IMG/VR virus record: IMGVR_UViG_3300025120_000180
Location: 1-38,697 of that record
Strand: one strand, 5' to 3'
DNA: 38,697 nucleotides
Origin: a virus
The translations under genes and the position numbers were made by a program. Positions 1 to 8,721 of the stretch are shown piece by piece. How positions within the stretch are numbered: position 1 is the first letter of the stretch; each line of letters begins with the position of its first letter. A model generated the notes under the pieces. The model ran no database searches and was not told the origin of the DNA. It worked only from the letters and a program-made list of their open reading frames with translations.

Positions 1-1
1 T

Positions 2-874
2 GAACCTCTTTCTCTGGGATCAAAAGCCCTTGAGTTGTTAAAGCCAGAGTTTAATGCACTTGCAGAAGGTACTGCTGTTCGAGATAACGCATTCTTTGAT
101 GGTGCTCCTGTAGCTGTAACCAGAAGACCCTCTGCAACTGACAAAGCAAGACCAGAAATTGGTGCTGGTAGAAAGTGTACGTTATATCTTCCAGCTGCAA
201 TACAAATTCAAGACAAAGTAAGTTATAGTAATATTGATCTAGGAGTTCTAGGATCTACTGTTAGAGAAGGCCTTACATCAGACGCATCTGTAAGAGAGAT
301 GGGCTCTGCAGTTGGCCAAGAAATTAAAGATACCTTTGGATCATTGATAAGTTCATTACAACAAGGCGCTGTTTCAGAAGAAGCGCAAGTTGCAGCTTTA
401 AAAGTATTCAGCCGTAGTAGTGCAATATCAGGAGCCATATCTACAACAACAGGCATTTCATTAAATCCTAATAGACGATCTATGCTTCAAGGACCCGAGC
501 TTAGAAACTTTACATTCTCGTTTAAATTGATTCCTACTTCTCCAGCAGAAGGAGAGTCTATTGAAAAGATTATTCAGTTCTTTAGAGAAGAAATGTATCC
601 AGATGCTGTAGAGACTGGTGATACGGGTGTATCAGCGGTGTTTAGATACCCAGCACTATTTGATATCGTAATGAGATACAGAACAGCTAATGGTGGATAC
701 AAAAAGGTCGCAACTCAGTTGTTACCCTGTCAGCTTCAAGCAGTTGATGTCAACTATAACCAAAGTGGTATGTCATTTCATAGAGATGGTAAACCACAAG
801 AAGCTGCGCTCACTCTTAACTTTACAGAAGAACGTACATTGAATAAGCATGATGTAGCAACACGAGGATACTAA
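2..874 (+). CDS. 48: Baseplate tail-tube cap protein, gp48-like (5' partial)
   Basis: The frame is open to the left edge, so the gene begins upstream; the visible part is 290 codons against 364 residues for T4 gp48. The family caps the baseplate hub and starts tail-tube polymerisation. Visible features are an Ala/Val-rich segment with many charged residues, then a tube-protein-like stretch near [20 protein letters not shown] followed by [11 protein letters not shown], which resembles the gp19/gp54/gp48 tube fold. The C-terminus has [20 protein letters not shown], typical of these tube-like proteins. A TTG at 35 could be read as a start, but upstream codons are in frame and protein-like, so truncation by the window is more likely. 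It lies one base before the gp53-like gene. The gp48/gp54 distinction rests on gene order and overall look, not on a search. Confidence 0.75.
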   Translation, partial: EPLSLGSKALELLKPEFNALAEGTAVRDNAFFDGAPVAVTRRPSATDKARPEIGAGRKCTLYLPAAIQIQDKVSYSNIDLGVLGSTVREGLTSDASVREMGSAVGQEIKDTFGSLISSLQQGAVSEEAQVAALKVFSRSSAISGAISTTTGISLNPNRRSMLQGPELRNFTFSFKLIPTSPAEGESIEKIIQFFREEMYPDAVETGDTGVSAVFRYPALFDIVMRYRTANGGYKKVATQLLPCQLQAVDVNYNQSGMSFHRDGKPQEAALTLNFTEERTLNKHDVATRGY

Positions 875-875
875 C

Positions 876-1964
876 GTGGCATTTTTCAGAAACTTTCCAG
901 TAGTAAATTATAATTTTGGAGATGAGATTAGTCCTGCTATCTTTCAGAACCTTACAGCATACATTGATTTAATAGATCAAGTCAAAGACGACATAAGTTA
1001 TTATGAGAAATATTTTATAAAAGACAACATGAGGCCTGACACTTTGTCGCAAGAACTTTATGGTAATACTAGTTTCTATTGGATGTTTTACTTACTAAAT
1101 GACAATTTAAGACAACAAGGTTGGCCTCTCAGTGAACAAGATGTCTATGAACTTGGAAAGAAGTATTATCCCAATACGGTATTATCAACTACAAATAGTA
1201 TGGTGTCCTATGGCAAGGTTGGTGATATTGTAGCTACTACTCCATTTTCTAATCCTACTTTTAAAGGAAAGATTCTGGAAAGGAATTACGATTTAGGTCA
1301 GTTAACGGTCAAACCTATAATTGAAGTCCGTTCAATTACTGTCACTAATGGTGGTTCAGGATACACATCGGTTCCCACAGTAACCATTACTGGTGGTAAT
1401 GGAATAGGTGCAACCGCTGCAGCTGCTATTGCAAATGGAGCAGTAACAGCAATTACCGTTACAAATGGTGGTGATGATTATACAGCTGTACCTACTGTAA
1501 AGATATCAGCTCCTGACACACCAGCTGATACAGATTCTGTTTTAGCTCAAGCTACAGGAACAGCAGTGCTTTCAGCATATTCTATAAATGCTAGTGAAGC
1601 ATCACAAGTATTACTTCACTCTGTACCAGGTGAACAAGATGAGACTCAATGGTCATTACCAATAACAAAAAGAATATTTGTGTGGGATTCTGTAGTACAG
1701 TATAATGCAACTCATCATTTTGAAAATGCAGACGGTACTTGGGGTGATCTGACATATATTCCTGTCTCTGGATATGGAGTTAATAATCGAAAAGGAAATG
1801 AAAGCGAGTCATCAAACTCAACAGCTGGGTATGGATCATTAATACCTATCACATATACAGACAGATTGAAAAGAAGTAATGATGAGCTTCGTATAATTAG
1901 AGTTTTAAAACCTAATGTAGCTACTCAAATAAACTCAGAATATCAGAAGTTATTAAAGCAATAG
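876..1964 (+). CDS. 53: Baseplate wedge subunit gp53-like, with inserted Gly-rich beta repeats
   Basis: In T4, gp53 clamps neighbouring wedges together in the baseplate. The N-terminal 120 residues ([44 protein letters not shown]) carry the conserved gp53 pattern. At 362 residues it is much longer than T4 gp53 (196). The extra length includes residues about 152-230, which hold two copies of a VTNGG-x-x-Y-T-x-VPTV unit separated by an Ala/Gly stretch, a module common in marine phage structural proteins. The start is GTG at 876, one base after the gp48 stop, with GAGGA about ten bases upstream inside the gp48 end. The next gene begins two bases after its stop, so translation is probably coupled. 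The gp53 call is strong; the role of the insert is unknown. Confidence 0.82.
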   Translation: MAFFRNFPVVNYNFGDEISPAIFQNLTAYIDLIDQVKDDISYYEKYFIKDNMRPDTLSQELYGNTSFYWMFYLLNDNLRQQGWPLSEQDVYELGKKYYPNTVLSTTNSMVSYGKVGDIVATTPFSNPTFKGKILERNYDLGQLTVKPIIEVRSITVTNGGSGYTSVPTVTITGGNGIGATAAAAIANGAVTAITVTNGGDDYTAVPTVKISAPDTPADTDSVLAQATGTAVLSAYSINASEASQVLLHSVPGEQDETQWSLPITKRIFVWDSVVQYNATHHFENADGTWGDLTYIPVSGYGVNNRKGNESESSNSTAGYGSLIPITYTDRLKRSNDELRIIRVLKPNVATQINSEYQKLLKQ

Positions 1965-1965
1965 A

Positions 1966-3312
1966 ATGTCACAAGCTGAACAAATAAAAATATTAGAAGT
2001 ATCAATTCGTTCCGAAAGATTCGTGGACGGAAAGAAACTATTGGTTGCTGGTGACGGAGCAGGTGTGGGTGTCGAGCTTGTAATTTATGAAAACATTTAC
2101 ATGCCATACCTTACCGGTGCTATTTTAATTCAAGATGATAATAACTTTTATGGTGAAATAGGTATTAACGGAACAGAAAGACTTGTGGTCAGGATGCAGA
2201 CTCCAGGTGCAATTGAAGAAATAGAAAAGACATTTGTCCTTAGCACTGTCCAAAAACAAATAAAAGTAAACGATCAATTATCACAGCTACTGTTTACATT
2301 AACAGAAGATCATGGATACTTTAATGAGCTGCAATTGATTAATAAATCTTATAACGGAACAGGTTCTGAGATTATACAAAAAATACTTGAAGATAATACT
2401 AATAAAAGTATTAAACCAGATTATCATCTTGCCCCTGCACAAGGCAAGTTTCGGTACATTGTTCCTTGGCAGAGTGCTTATCAAGCAATACATACAGTAT
2501 TAAATTATATGACGACAGACAACTTCTTACCGTATTTCTTATTCTCGTCAATAACTTCGGACAATTTAATATTAACAGATCTTGAAAGCATATTGAAAAG
2601 AGAGCCTTTCACAAGACCACTCAAGCAGGCTTTTTCATATGCTGTGAATAAAAAAGAAGAAAATTCTATTATAGAAAAAGCGTTTAACATAGTTGAAATA
2701 AACAGTTCAGAAATGAATGATACACTTTCACTAGCTAAAATGGGTGCAGTTGGAGCATCAGGACAAAGTATAGATACAACATCAGGTAGCGCTACTGACT
2801 TCCGTATTGATATGAAACAACAATATAACTTTCTAAACGATGCTAATGTGATTAGCTTGAAGGAAGATAATTATCCAATAGACGATCTCTTTAGAGTAGA
2901 CACTCAACCTAATACTCCAATCACTGACTTAGATAGTAAGCGATATTCAATAATGGCATCTCTACCATATGATAATATCAATGGACTTGTATCTGATAAT
3001 AATGCATCTCAACAAATTGTAATTAAAAATAATTATATAAAACTATTAGCTAATAATGCATTTGAAATTACAGTACCAGGATTTGCATTTGGGGTAAAGC
3101 ATACTAATCGTTCAGTTGGGCATACAGTTGACATAGCAGTTCTTAAAGAAGGTAATGATGTTATGGATAACGCAAATCAAGTTGATCCAAGACGATCAGG
3201 CACCTTTGTAATGTTAGCTAAAAAGCATGTGTTTAATTTAGTTGAAGAATCACATAATGTTGTTGTTAATGTTGGTAGAATAACCGAGCCTAAAAGGATT
3301 CAAAGAACATGA
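1966..3312 (+). CDS. 27: Baseplate central hub protein, gp27-like
   Basis: This is probably the trimeric hub that links the tail tube to the spike. It has a beta-rich N-terminal half (ERFVDGKKLLVAGDG, YENIYMPYLTGAILIQDDNN) and a mid-region with the order expected of gp27: a segment ending YIVPWQSAYQAIHTVLNYM, then NFLPYFLFSSITSDNLILTD. At 448 residues it is slightly longer than T4 gp27 (391). The C-terminal half continues with beta-strand-rich sequence such as FEITVPGFAFGVKHTNRSVG. The gene directly precedes, and overlaps by ATGA, the gp5-like spike gene, and in T4 gp27 and gp5 form one complex. The ATG follows the gp53 stop by one base with no strong ribosome site, suggesting coupling. The identification rests on order and pattern rather than strong identity. 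Confidence 0.68.
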   Translation: MSQAEQIKILEVSIRSERFVDGKKLLVAGDGAGVGVELVIYENIYMPYLTGAILIQDDNNFYGEIGINGTERLVVRMQTPGAIEEIEKTFVLSTVQKQIKVNDQLSQLLFTLTEDHGYFNELQLINKSYNGTGSEIIQKILEDNTNKSIKPDYHLAPAQGKFRYIVPWQSAYQAIHTVLNYMTTDNFLPYFLFSSITSDNLILTDLESILKREPFTRPLKQAFSYAVNKKEENSIIEKAFNIVEINSSEMNDTLSLAKMGAVGASGQSIDTTSGSATDFRIDMKQQYNFLNDANVISLKEDNYPIDDLFRVDTQPNTPITDLDSKRYSIMASLPYDNINGLVSDNNASQQIVIKNNYIKLLANNAFEITVPGFAFGVKHTNRSVGHTVDIAVLKEGNDVMDNANQVDPRRSGTFVMLAKKHVFNLVEESHNVVVNVGRITEPKRIQRT

Positions 3313-4256
3313 ATTTTTATGGAGATGATACCAGATGGTTTGTTGCCAAGGTAATTAACTGGGAAGATAATATTCAAGGTCGTGTAAAGATTAGAGTTCT
3401 GGGTTTACATTCAGAAGATATCCCTAACAAAGATCTTCCATGGGCTAAATGTGTTCTACCTACCACAGAAGGTGGGACCTCGGGTATTGGTAAAATACCT
3501 CAGATGCTAAACGGTGCTTTTGTATTTGGAATGTTTTTAGACGGAAAGTTGTCACAAATGCCAGTAGTGTTGGGTAGTATGAGCCAATTTGAATTACAAT
3601 CAACTCCTCAAAAAAAGATATCAGCGCAAAGTGGAACTGGCGATGTGTCAGCGCATGCATTTACTGTTGATGGAGTAATTCTTAACCCAAGTTTGGTTGA
3701 TATGTTTAACAATGGTGAAGCCAACTTAGAAACAAGAATAGTAATCGTTATGCAGTTTTTATTAGATGCTGGTATTGCTAATCCAGAAGCAGCTGCTGGT
3801 GTTGTTGGTAATCTAATAGGAGAATCAAATCTTGAACCAGATGCTGTAGGTAGTGTAGGTGAAGTTGGAATAGCTCAATGGAACCCTTCGGTTAATGTAC
3901 AAAGATTACAACAGCTACAAGCATATACCAAGGATAAGTTTCCAGGTAAAAACTATGAAGATTTCTTTGTCCAATTACAATTTTTAGTGTATGATATGAA
4001 AACAAATGGATCACATAAAGTGTGGAACAATCTTAGTAACAGAGCTATCAGTCACACATTCAATGTCGATGTTGATTTTACTCAGCAAAAAGATACTAAC
4101 GCAACATTTTTCTTTTTAAAAAAATATGAGGTACCAGCAGATATTTCAAACGCACTGGATACAAGGCAAAAGCATGCACAAGTTGCATATGATACTTACA
4201 ATGAGTCATTGCGATTAACAGCTGCATATGCTGCTAATTCAGGAGGTGTTGTGTGA
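3309..4256 (+). CDS. 5: Spike/tail lysozyme protein: gp5-like OB-fold plus Phage_lysozyme2-type domain
   Basis: Residues 1-100 form a gp5-type OB-fold domain (RWFVAKVINWEDNIQGRVKIRV, then LPWAKCVLPTTEGGTSGIG and GAFVFGMFLDG), which in T4 docks the spike into the gp27 hub. Residues about 145-300 look like the tail-lysozyme family rather than the T4 gp5 lysozyme. They carry AAGVVGNLIGESNLEPDAVG with likely catalytic Glu172, followed by GIAQW, a usual pairing in this family. It would cut peptidoglycan during tail contraction. At 315 residues it is shorter than T4 gp5 (575) because no beta-helical needle is attached; a needle is encoded two genes downstream. The ATG overlaps the hub stop and AAGGA sits about ten bases upstream. 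Confidence 0.8.
   Translation: MNFYGDDTRWFVAKVINWEDNIQGRVKIRVLGLHSEDIPNKDLPWAKCVLPTTEGGTSGIGKIPQMLNGAFVFGMFLDGKLSQMPVVLGSMSQFELQSTPQKKISAQSGTGDVSAHAFTVDGVILNPSLVDMFNNGEANLETRIVIVMQFLLDAGIANPEAAAGVVGNLIGESNLEPDAVGSVGEVGIAQWNPSVNVQRLQQLQAYTKDKFPGKNYEDFFVQLQFLVYDMKTNGSHKVWNNLSNRAISHTFNVDVDFTQQKDTNATFFFLKKYEVPADISNALDTRQKHAQVAYDTYNESLRLTAAYAANSGGVV
4241..4246 (+). promoter_or_regulatory. Ribosome binding site AGGAGG for the GTG start at 4253
   Basis: AGGAGG lies inside the end of the lysozyme gene, six bases before GTG at 4253. It is the strongest Shine-Dalgarno match I noticed in the window and supports the GTG start, which overlaps the preceding TGA. Confidence 0.8.
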
Positions 4257-5767
4257 GCATTAGAGTAAATATATCAAATGTGTTTAGTGATCTACAAAAG
4301 ACATTAAATCTTTCTCCTGTTAAAAAACAAGTTGCGTCTGTTCGTAAAAATTATGATACGTCAGTAACTACATTATATAAGCCGCAGGGTAGTACAAGTC
4401 ATGGATTCAAACAACTAGCCAGTACTGCTACTGATGTGCAAACAAATGTTAAGAGCTCTGTTCCTAACCAAGTTGTAGACCAGGTTGGCATTGCACAGTT
4501 AGATGTTAGCGCGTCAGAAAAAGATTTAAAAAAAATATTAAGTGGTTCTGATAGAACAGATTTAGAGACAATTACTGGCAAGTCAGAACTTGTTACAGAT
4601 GGTGTTCTTGACGTTGTTATAACTGCTCCATTCCCAGAAGCAATAGCAACTACTCTTAAAAATACTACCACATTGAATAGTGGGACAGTAACAGGTGTGG
4701 TGCAAAGTAATGTTGAGGTAGCAAATTCATCAGATGAAGATGTTGAAGATCCAAGCACCAACTCTATAAAAAGTATTGTGGGTAATGTATTTCCGGATGA
4801 TAATTCTAGTTCTGTCCAACGTAGTACCGCTGTTTCTACACTAACAGTAAACAGTATAGATCTATCAAATCGTTCAGATGAAGGATTTCCTTCTTTGGTA
4901 GAAAACACTGTTGAGCAATCTTCACACCCTACTAGAACCTTGTTGAGTGGAGTAACAACATCATCTATATCTAATGCTGATCTAAAGCGTATAATAGAAC
5001 TTCAAAATAATGGAAAAACAAAAGCAGCAGCAGATATTTTAAGTAGGTATTCCGATAAGACAATCCCAGAGTTAGAAGCTACTATTAGTCAGATTAATAA
5101 TAAAGCTAGTGTACAAATAAATGAAGCTGTTGCCCCACGCAATCTGAGTGTAAAAAGAACTGATAATTTTCCTAATGTTTGGAGAGAAGCTACTACCGAT
5201 GTCACAAATGCCAATGTGTTTTCTCCTGTCATAGGTACAGAAATAACAGCCGAAGTACTTAACTTACGAAGAGATGTTACAGAAATAGTTATTCAGTTTT
5301 TAGGACGACCAGGAGCTACAATACAAGACTATCATAATTTGTATAGTCAAAAGTATAGCATAGGTTTTAATCCTCATTTTTATATTGGTTATGATGCTAT
5401 CACTTATCGTGGTAGACCATTAGAGATAGAAGCAAGCTCACTACCAACAACAATAACTAATAACCATTACCAAAGAAGTATTATTATTAGTGTTAATATC
5501 AATGACGAATCTTACAGTCATAAGTTTGCTCCTAATCAAAGGGATCGTCTATTATCACTGATTGACCATATCTTAACAGCTAAACCTGGTATGCAAGTTT
5601 ATTCTAGTAAAGACGTTGGATGGAATTGTAGTGCTTATGAGGATGCGTTAGATGTTCAATTATTTGTAAAACAAAAGTTGGGTAAGGTTAATATACCTAA
5701 CTACGACCCTCGAAATCAAGATCCATTAACGTCAACTGCACTTGCTAATTTTTATGTGGGAACTTAG
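4253..5767 (+). CDS. Baseplate protein with degenerate amidase_2/PGRP-like C-terminal domain
   Basis: Residues 1-310 are low-complexity, rich in Ser/Thr/Val/Asp with no recognisable domain, and may be an extended linker. Residues about 343-475 read like an N-acetylmuramoyl-L-alanine amidase (amidase_2) fold: TEIVIQFLGRPGATIQDYHN, then GFNPHFYIGYDAITYRGRPLE, then HYQRSIIISVN and a late SSKDVGWN segment. In active members the first motif ends IVIH and the last contains a zinc His; here they read IVIQ (Gln348) and SSKD, so zinc binding is probably lost. His375 in PHFYI is kept. The gene sits between the lysozyme gene and the needle/peptidase gene and overlaps the former. I infer a structural or sugar-binding role at the spike; an active enzyme with relocated ligands is possible. 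Confidence 0.6.
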   Translation: MSIRVNISNVFSDLQKTLNLSPVKKQVASVRKNYDTSVTTLYKPQGSTSHGFKQLASTATDVQTNVKSSVPNQVVDQVGIAQLDVSASEKDLKKILSGSDRTDLETITGKSELVTDGVLDVVITAPFPEAIATTLKNTTTLNSGTVTGVVQSNVEVANSSDEDVEDPSTNSIKSIVGNVFPDDNSSSVQRSTAVSTLTVNSIDLSNRSDEGFPSLVENTVEQSSHPTRTLLSGVTTSSISNADLKRIIELQNNGKTKAAADILSRYSDKTIPELEATISQINNKASVQINEAVAPRNLSVKRTDNFPNVWREATTDVTNANVFSPVIGTEITAEVLNLRRDVTEIVIQFLGRPGATIQDYHNLYSQKYSIGFNPHFYIGYDAITYRGRPLEIEASSLPTTITNNHYQRSIIISVNINDESYSHKFAPNQRDRLLSLIDHILTAKPGMQVYSSKDVGWNCSAYEDALDVQLFVKQKLGKVNIPNYDPRNQDPLTSTALANFYVGT

Positions 5768-5770
5768 AAG

Positions 5771-8242
5771 ATGAGTGATTTTACTAATCTAGAAACTAAA
5801 ACTTTAGCAAATGGTATATCTGCAAGTGCTGCAGAGGATCCCTCAGGTCAATTTCCTCGACCTGAGTATTATAATAAAGAAAACACTAATACACAAGCAT
5901 TGGGTGAAATAAAGAATAGTTTAAAATGGGCTGCTTCTTCTGAAGGTATAGCTCAAGTTGACGCAGTAGAAACCGTTAGCTCAATATATCCTTACAATCA
6001 AGTCGCGCGTTCAATAACAGGTCATGTTTATGAAGTAGACGATACTCCTGGAAATGAACGTATATTAATTAAACATGCAGATGGAGCAGGAATAGAACTT
6101 GGAGTAGATGGAAGTGTATCAATTAGTGCACTTGGAAATAAGATTGAATGCACAGGTGGTGACCAACACATAACAATTGTGGGTGATGCTAAACTAGAGT
6201 ATCAAGGTAATGTTGATATGAAAGTGACAGGAGAATTCAACCTAGACTGTAATGAATTCAATGTCAACGTCAAAAATAATAAAACAGAAACAGTTGGTGG
6301 CGCTGAAACTAAACAAGTGTTCAAGGGAGTGACAAATTCAATAGTTGGCAATGTCGCTAATTTTGTTACCGAGCAAGTGACCGACACTGTTTTAGGTGGC
6401 CATCAATATAATATTAAAGGTAATACTGATTATAATATTAATGGTAATGTAAATCTTTTCTCGAGTGGTAAGATGAATGTTACAGCAGAAGATTATATTA
6501 ATATAGCCTCAGATAATGTAACTGCTTCTGGCAATCAAATGACTATCCAGGGAGGCAGTGGAGTTATTGGTGGCACTGCTATGGACTTTGTAGGTAATGG
6601 TGCTATCTTTGATCAAGGTATTACTGCCCCCACCTTTCATGGAGATTTGAATGGTAAAGCCGCAACTACAATTAAGCAAGAGTATGCTCAGTCAGCAACA
6701 GCAGGTGGAACCGCTATTACTAATACAGCGACTCCAACCATCAAAACACCAACTTCAACTTTAGTATTAACATATTTACAAAAAGCTGCAGGTGGTATTC
6801 GTAAAGTTAAGATTGACCTTGAAAATCATCTAAAGGACTTTATGGATAGAGGAACAAGATATGATGGTATAGCAACACAGACTATGACATCAAAAGCAGC
6901 TAGATCAAAACTAAGAGATGTAGCTAATAGAAATAATACTAAGTTTATTGGATCGTTGATAGAGGAAGGTACTCTCAGCTCAGACTACAATAATCCTACG
7001 CCAGTGGGTGTGGGTAGAATTGTAGATGGACAATCTACTACATTCCAAGCGTCAAGATTTGCAGATGCTATATCAGCAACCAATAATGTAATCCACATTC
7101 CTAGAAATGTAGTTAAGCAATTCTTACCTGATCCTTTATTCAATCCATTAAACTTTGGTACTGAATCATTAACTGCTATTACTGCAAAGACAAAGTTGGC
7201 TCCCAACGTCTCTGTATCTAAGTTCTTAGGAACAGAAGATCCAGTAAATATAAAATATATTAGAAGTGAGCAAACAAAGAAAGACATTCTTAAGCATCTA
7301 TATTTACAAACGCATATACTAAAACAGATTAGAGTTAATCAACAAGAGTTTGAAGGAGTGACCCTTGAGGTGACAGAAGGTCTGTATCGCCCAGGATCAG
7401 GCGAAACAATTACTCCAGGTAGTATAAACGATTTAAAATCCAAAGGTCGCGCTGTTGTCTACAAAGCAGTAGATTCTCAAGGTATTGTTAACAACGCTCG
7501 ATTGTTTGACATTGCAGTATTCTTCAAAGATAATGCATACTTTGATGAAATGATACTTTCTTATGATACAAATGAATCAATAAACGATACACCAATCTTG
7601 TCAGCAAGATTAATTATTACTATGCCTGAGTTGGACGATTCGTTTAGTGGAACATTTAGAAGAGAGGTATCTACTGAATTTAACAATAATAAACTAGCAC
7701 AAGGCGAGTTAGTTGAAGCTCTTGCTCAGAAAAAAGACATAGTTCCTAATATTGATAATATACAGCTTTTAGATAACAACAAAACAATGGGTATCAATAT
7801 AAACACAGGACTTGATTATACCCCTCAAGTTGTTAGATCTGGATTAACCCACCCTGAGGTTGATAGACAATCTGAGCTGAACTTAACTGTTCTGTTGATG
7901 GAAAATTATACACAGATGCAACGTTTGTTTGGAGAGAAGCTACTTATTAATGATGCTCTTCCAATAACAAAGACGTCCAGAAAGCCACCAAGTCAAGGTG
8001 GAGGGTCACAACACTGGTATGGCCGTGCTATTGATATCGATACTTCCCAAATGAACAATGCGCAAAAATCTAAGCTAGTAAAAGCAGCTAGTGAAGCTGG
8101 CTTTAAAGGATTTGGTTTTGCTAATACATTCTTACATGTTGATCTAGGGACAAGGAGATCTTTTGATTATAATAATACATCATATGCTGGCAAAACTACT
8201 GATTATTGGTTTAGGTGGGTTAGACAAAATGTTGTTGTATAA
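5771..8242 (+). CDS. Spike needle protein: gp5-like beta-helix with C-terminal M15-type peptidase
   Basis: Residues about 75-270 contain an OB-like entry (RILIKHADGAGIELGVDGSV) followed by regular strands such as ITIVGDAKLEYQGNVDMKVTG and YNIKGNTDYNINGNVNLFSSG. This is the pattern of the gp5/VgrG triple-stranded beta-helical needle. The middle (about 300-720) is uncharacterised. Residues about 740-800 carry a peptidase M15 (D-Ala-D-Ala carboxypeptidase/endolysin type) zinc site: SQHWYGRAIDID with His748 and Asp755, then FLHVDLG with His789 and Asp791. At 823 residues it is one of the larger baseplate genes. It would combine a membrane-puncturing needle with cell-wall hydrolysis. It starts three bases after the previous stop with TAGAAG upstream. 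The M15 motif is clear; the needle assignment rests on repeat pattern and position. Confidence 0.72.
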   Translation: MSDFTNLETKTLANGISASAAEDPSGQFPRPEYYNKENTNTQALGEIKNSLKWAASSEGIAQVDAVETVSSIYPYNQVARSITGHVYEVDDTPGNERILIKHADGAGIELGVDGSVSISALGNKIECTGGDQHITIVGDAKLEYQGNVDMKVTGEFNLDCNEFNVNVKNNKTETVGGAETKQVFKGVTNSIVGNVANFVTEQVTDTVLGGHQYNIKGNTDYNINGNVNLFSSGKMNVTAEDYINIASDNVTASGNQMTIQGGSGVIGGTAMDFVGNGAIFDQGITAPTFHGDLNGKAATTIKQEYAQSATAGGTAITNTATPTIKTPTSTLVLTYLQKAAGGIRKVKIDLENHLKDFMDRGTRYDGIATQTMTSKAARSKLRDVANRNNTKFIGSLIEEGTLSSDYNNPTPVGVGRIVDGQSTTFQASRFADAISATNNVIHIPRNVVKQFLPDPLFNPLNFGTESLTAITAKTKLAPNVSVSKFLGTEDPVNIKYIRSEQTKKDILKHLYLQTHILKQIRVNQQEFEGVTLEVTEGLYRPGSGETITPGSINDLKSKGRAVVYKAVDSQGIVNNARLFDIAVFFKDNAYFDEMILSYDTNESINDTPILSARLIITMPELDDSFSGTFRREVSTEFNNNKLAQGELVEALAQKKDIVPNIDNIQLLDNNKTMGININTGLDYTPQVVRSGLTHPEVDRQSELNLTVLLMENYTQMQRLFGEKLLINDALPITKTSRKPPSQGGGSQHWYGRAIDIDTSQMNNAQKSKLVKAASEAGFKGFGFANTFLHVDLGTRRSFDYNNTSYAGKTTDYWFRWVRQNVVV

Positions 8243-8246
8243 CCAT

Positions 8247-8254
8247 TATAAATA
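8247..8254 (+). promoter_or_regulatory. T4-type late promoter box TATAAATA before gp25
   Basis: An exact match to the T4 late consensus lies just after the needle-gene stop and 20 bases before the gp25 start, with GAGAG as ribosome site in between. T4 late promoters are read by host polymerase with gp55/gp33 and the clamp. An all-A/T octamer can occur by chance, so the junction position is the main support. Confidence 0.65.
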
Positions 8255-8273
8255 ATGCTAAAAGAGAGTTACA

Positions 8274-8720
8274 ATGGCTACGACTAGAGTATTATCAAAT
8301 CAGGATGCAGTACAGAATACTAGTGCAATCATTACTAGTCGTACGCAAGTATATCGTGATATTGATTTATCTTTTACCGCAAAACCTAATGGGGAATTGT
8401 TTATTAAAAGAGACGCAGCTGCAGTTACTCAGGCCTTAAAGAATTTAATTCAAACTAACTATTTTGAAAAACCATTCCAACCATTTTTTGGTGGTAACAT
8501 TAGAGCAATGTTATTTGAATTGGTTGATGAAGATAGTGAAGAAGAACTTGCTGAGCAAATAGTTAAAAGTATTAATGCATATGAACCCAGAGCAAGATTA
8601 TTACATCTCGATGTAGATGTAAGCCCAGATCAAAACTCGTTGGGAGTTAAGATAGAATATCAAGTTGTGAATACAGAAGAAGTTATAACATTCACCACAT
8701 CAGTTTCAAGGTTGAGATAA
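8274..8720 (+). CDS. 25: Baseplate wedge subunit gp25
   Basis: A GPW/gp25 family protein of 148 residues (T4 gp25 is 132). In T4 it helps bundle gp6 and gp53 at the core of the wedge and is widely conserved, including in type VI secretion as TssE. The family pattern is clear: YRDIDLSFTAKPNGELFIKRD, then VTQALKNLIQTNYFEKPFQP with FGGNIRAMLFE, and a C-terminal beta hairpin near LHLDVDVSPDQNSLGVKIEY. It is preceded by a TATAAATA late box and followed after one base by gp6, its partner in the wedge core. This is one of the firmest calls in the window. Confidence 0.93.
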   Translation: MATTRVLSNQDAVQNTSAIITSRTQVYRDIDLSFTAKPNGELFIKRDAAAVTQALKNLIQTNYFEKPFQPFFGGNIRAMLFELVDEDSEEELAEQIVKSINAYEPRARLLHLDVDVSPDQNSLGVKIEYQVVNTEEVITFTTSVSRLR

Positions 8721-8721
8721 C

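Noticed and set aside
35-874. TTG at 35 as the true start of the first gene
   Set aside because: The frame is open and protein-like back to base 2, so the gene is truncated by the window edge.
4399-4908. 169-codon open frame on the minus strand
   Set aside because: Opposite the low-complexity Ser/Thr/Val/Asp-rich part of the amidase-like gene; the long frame follows from that composition.
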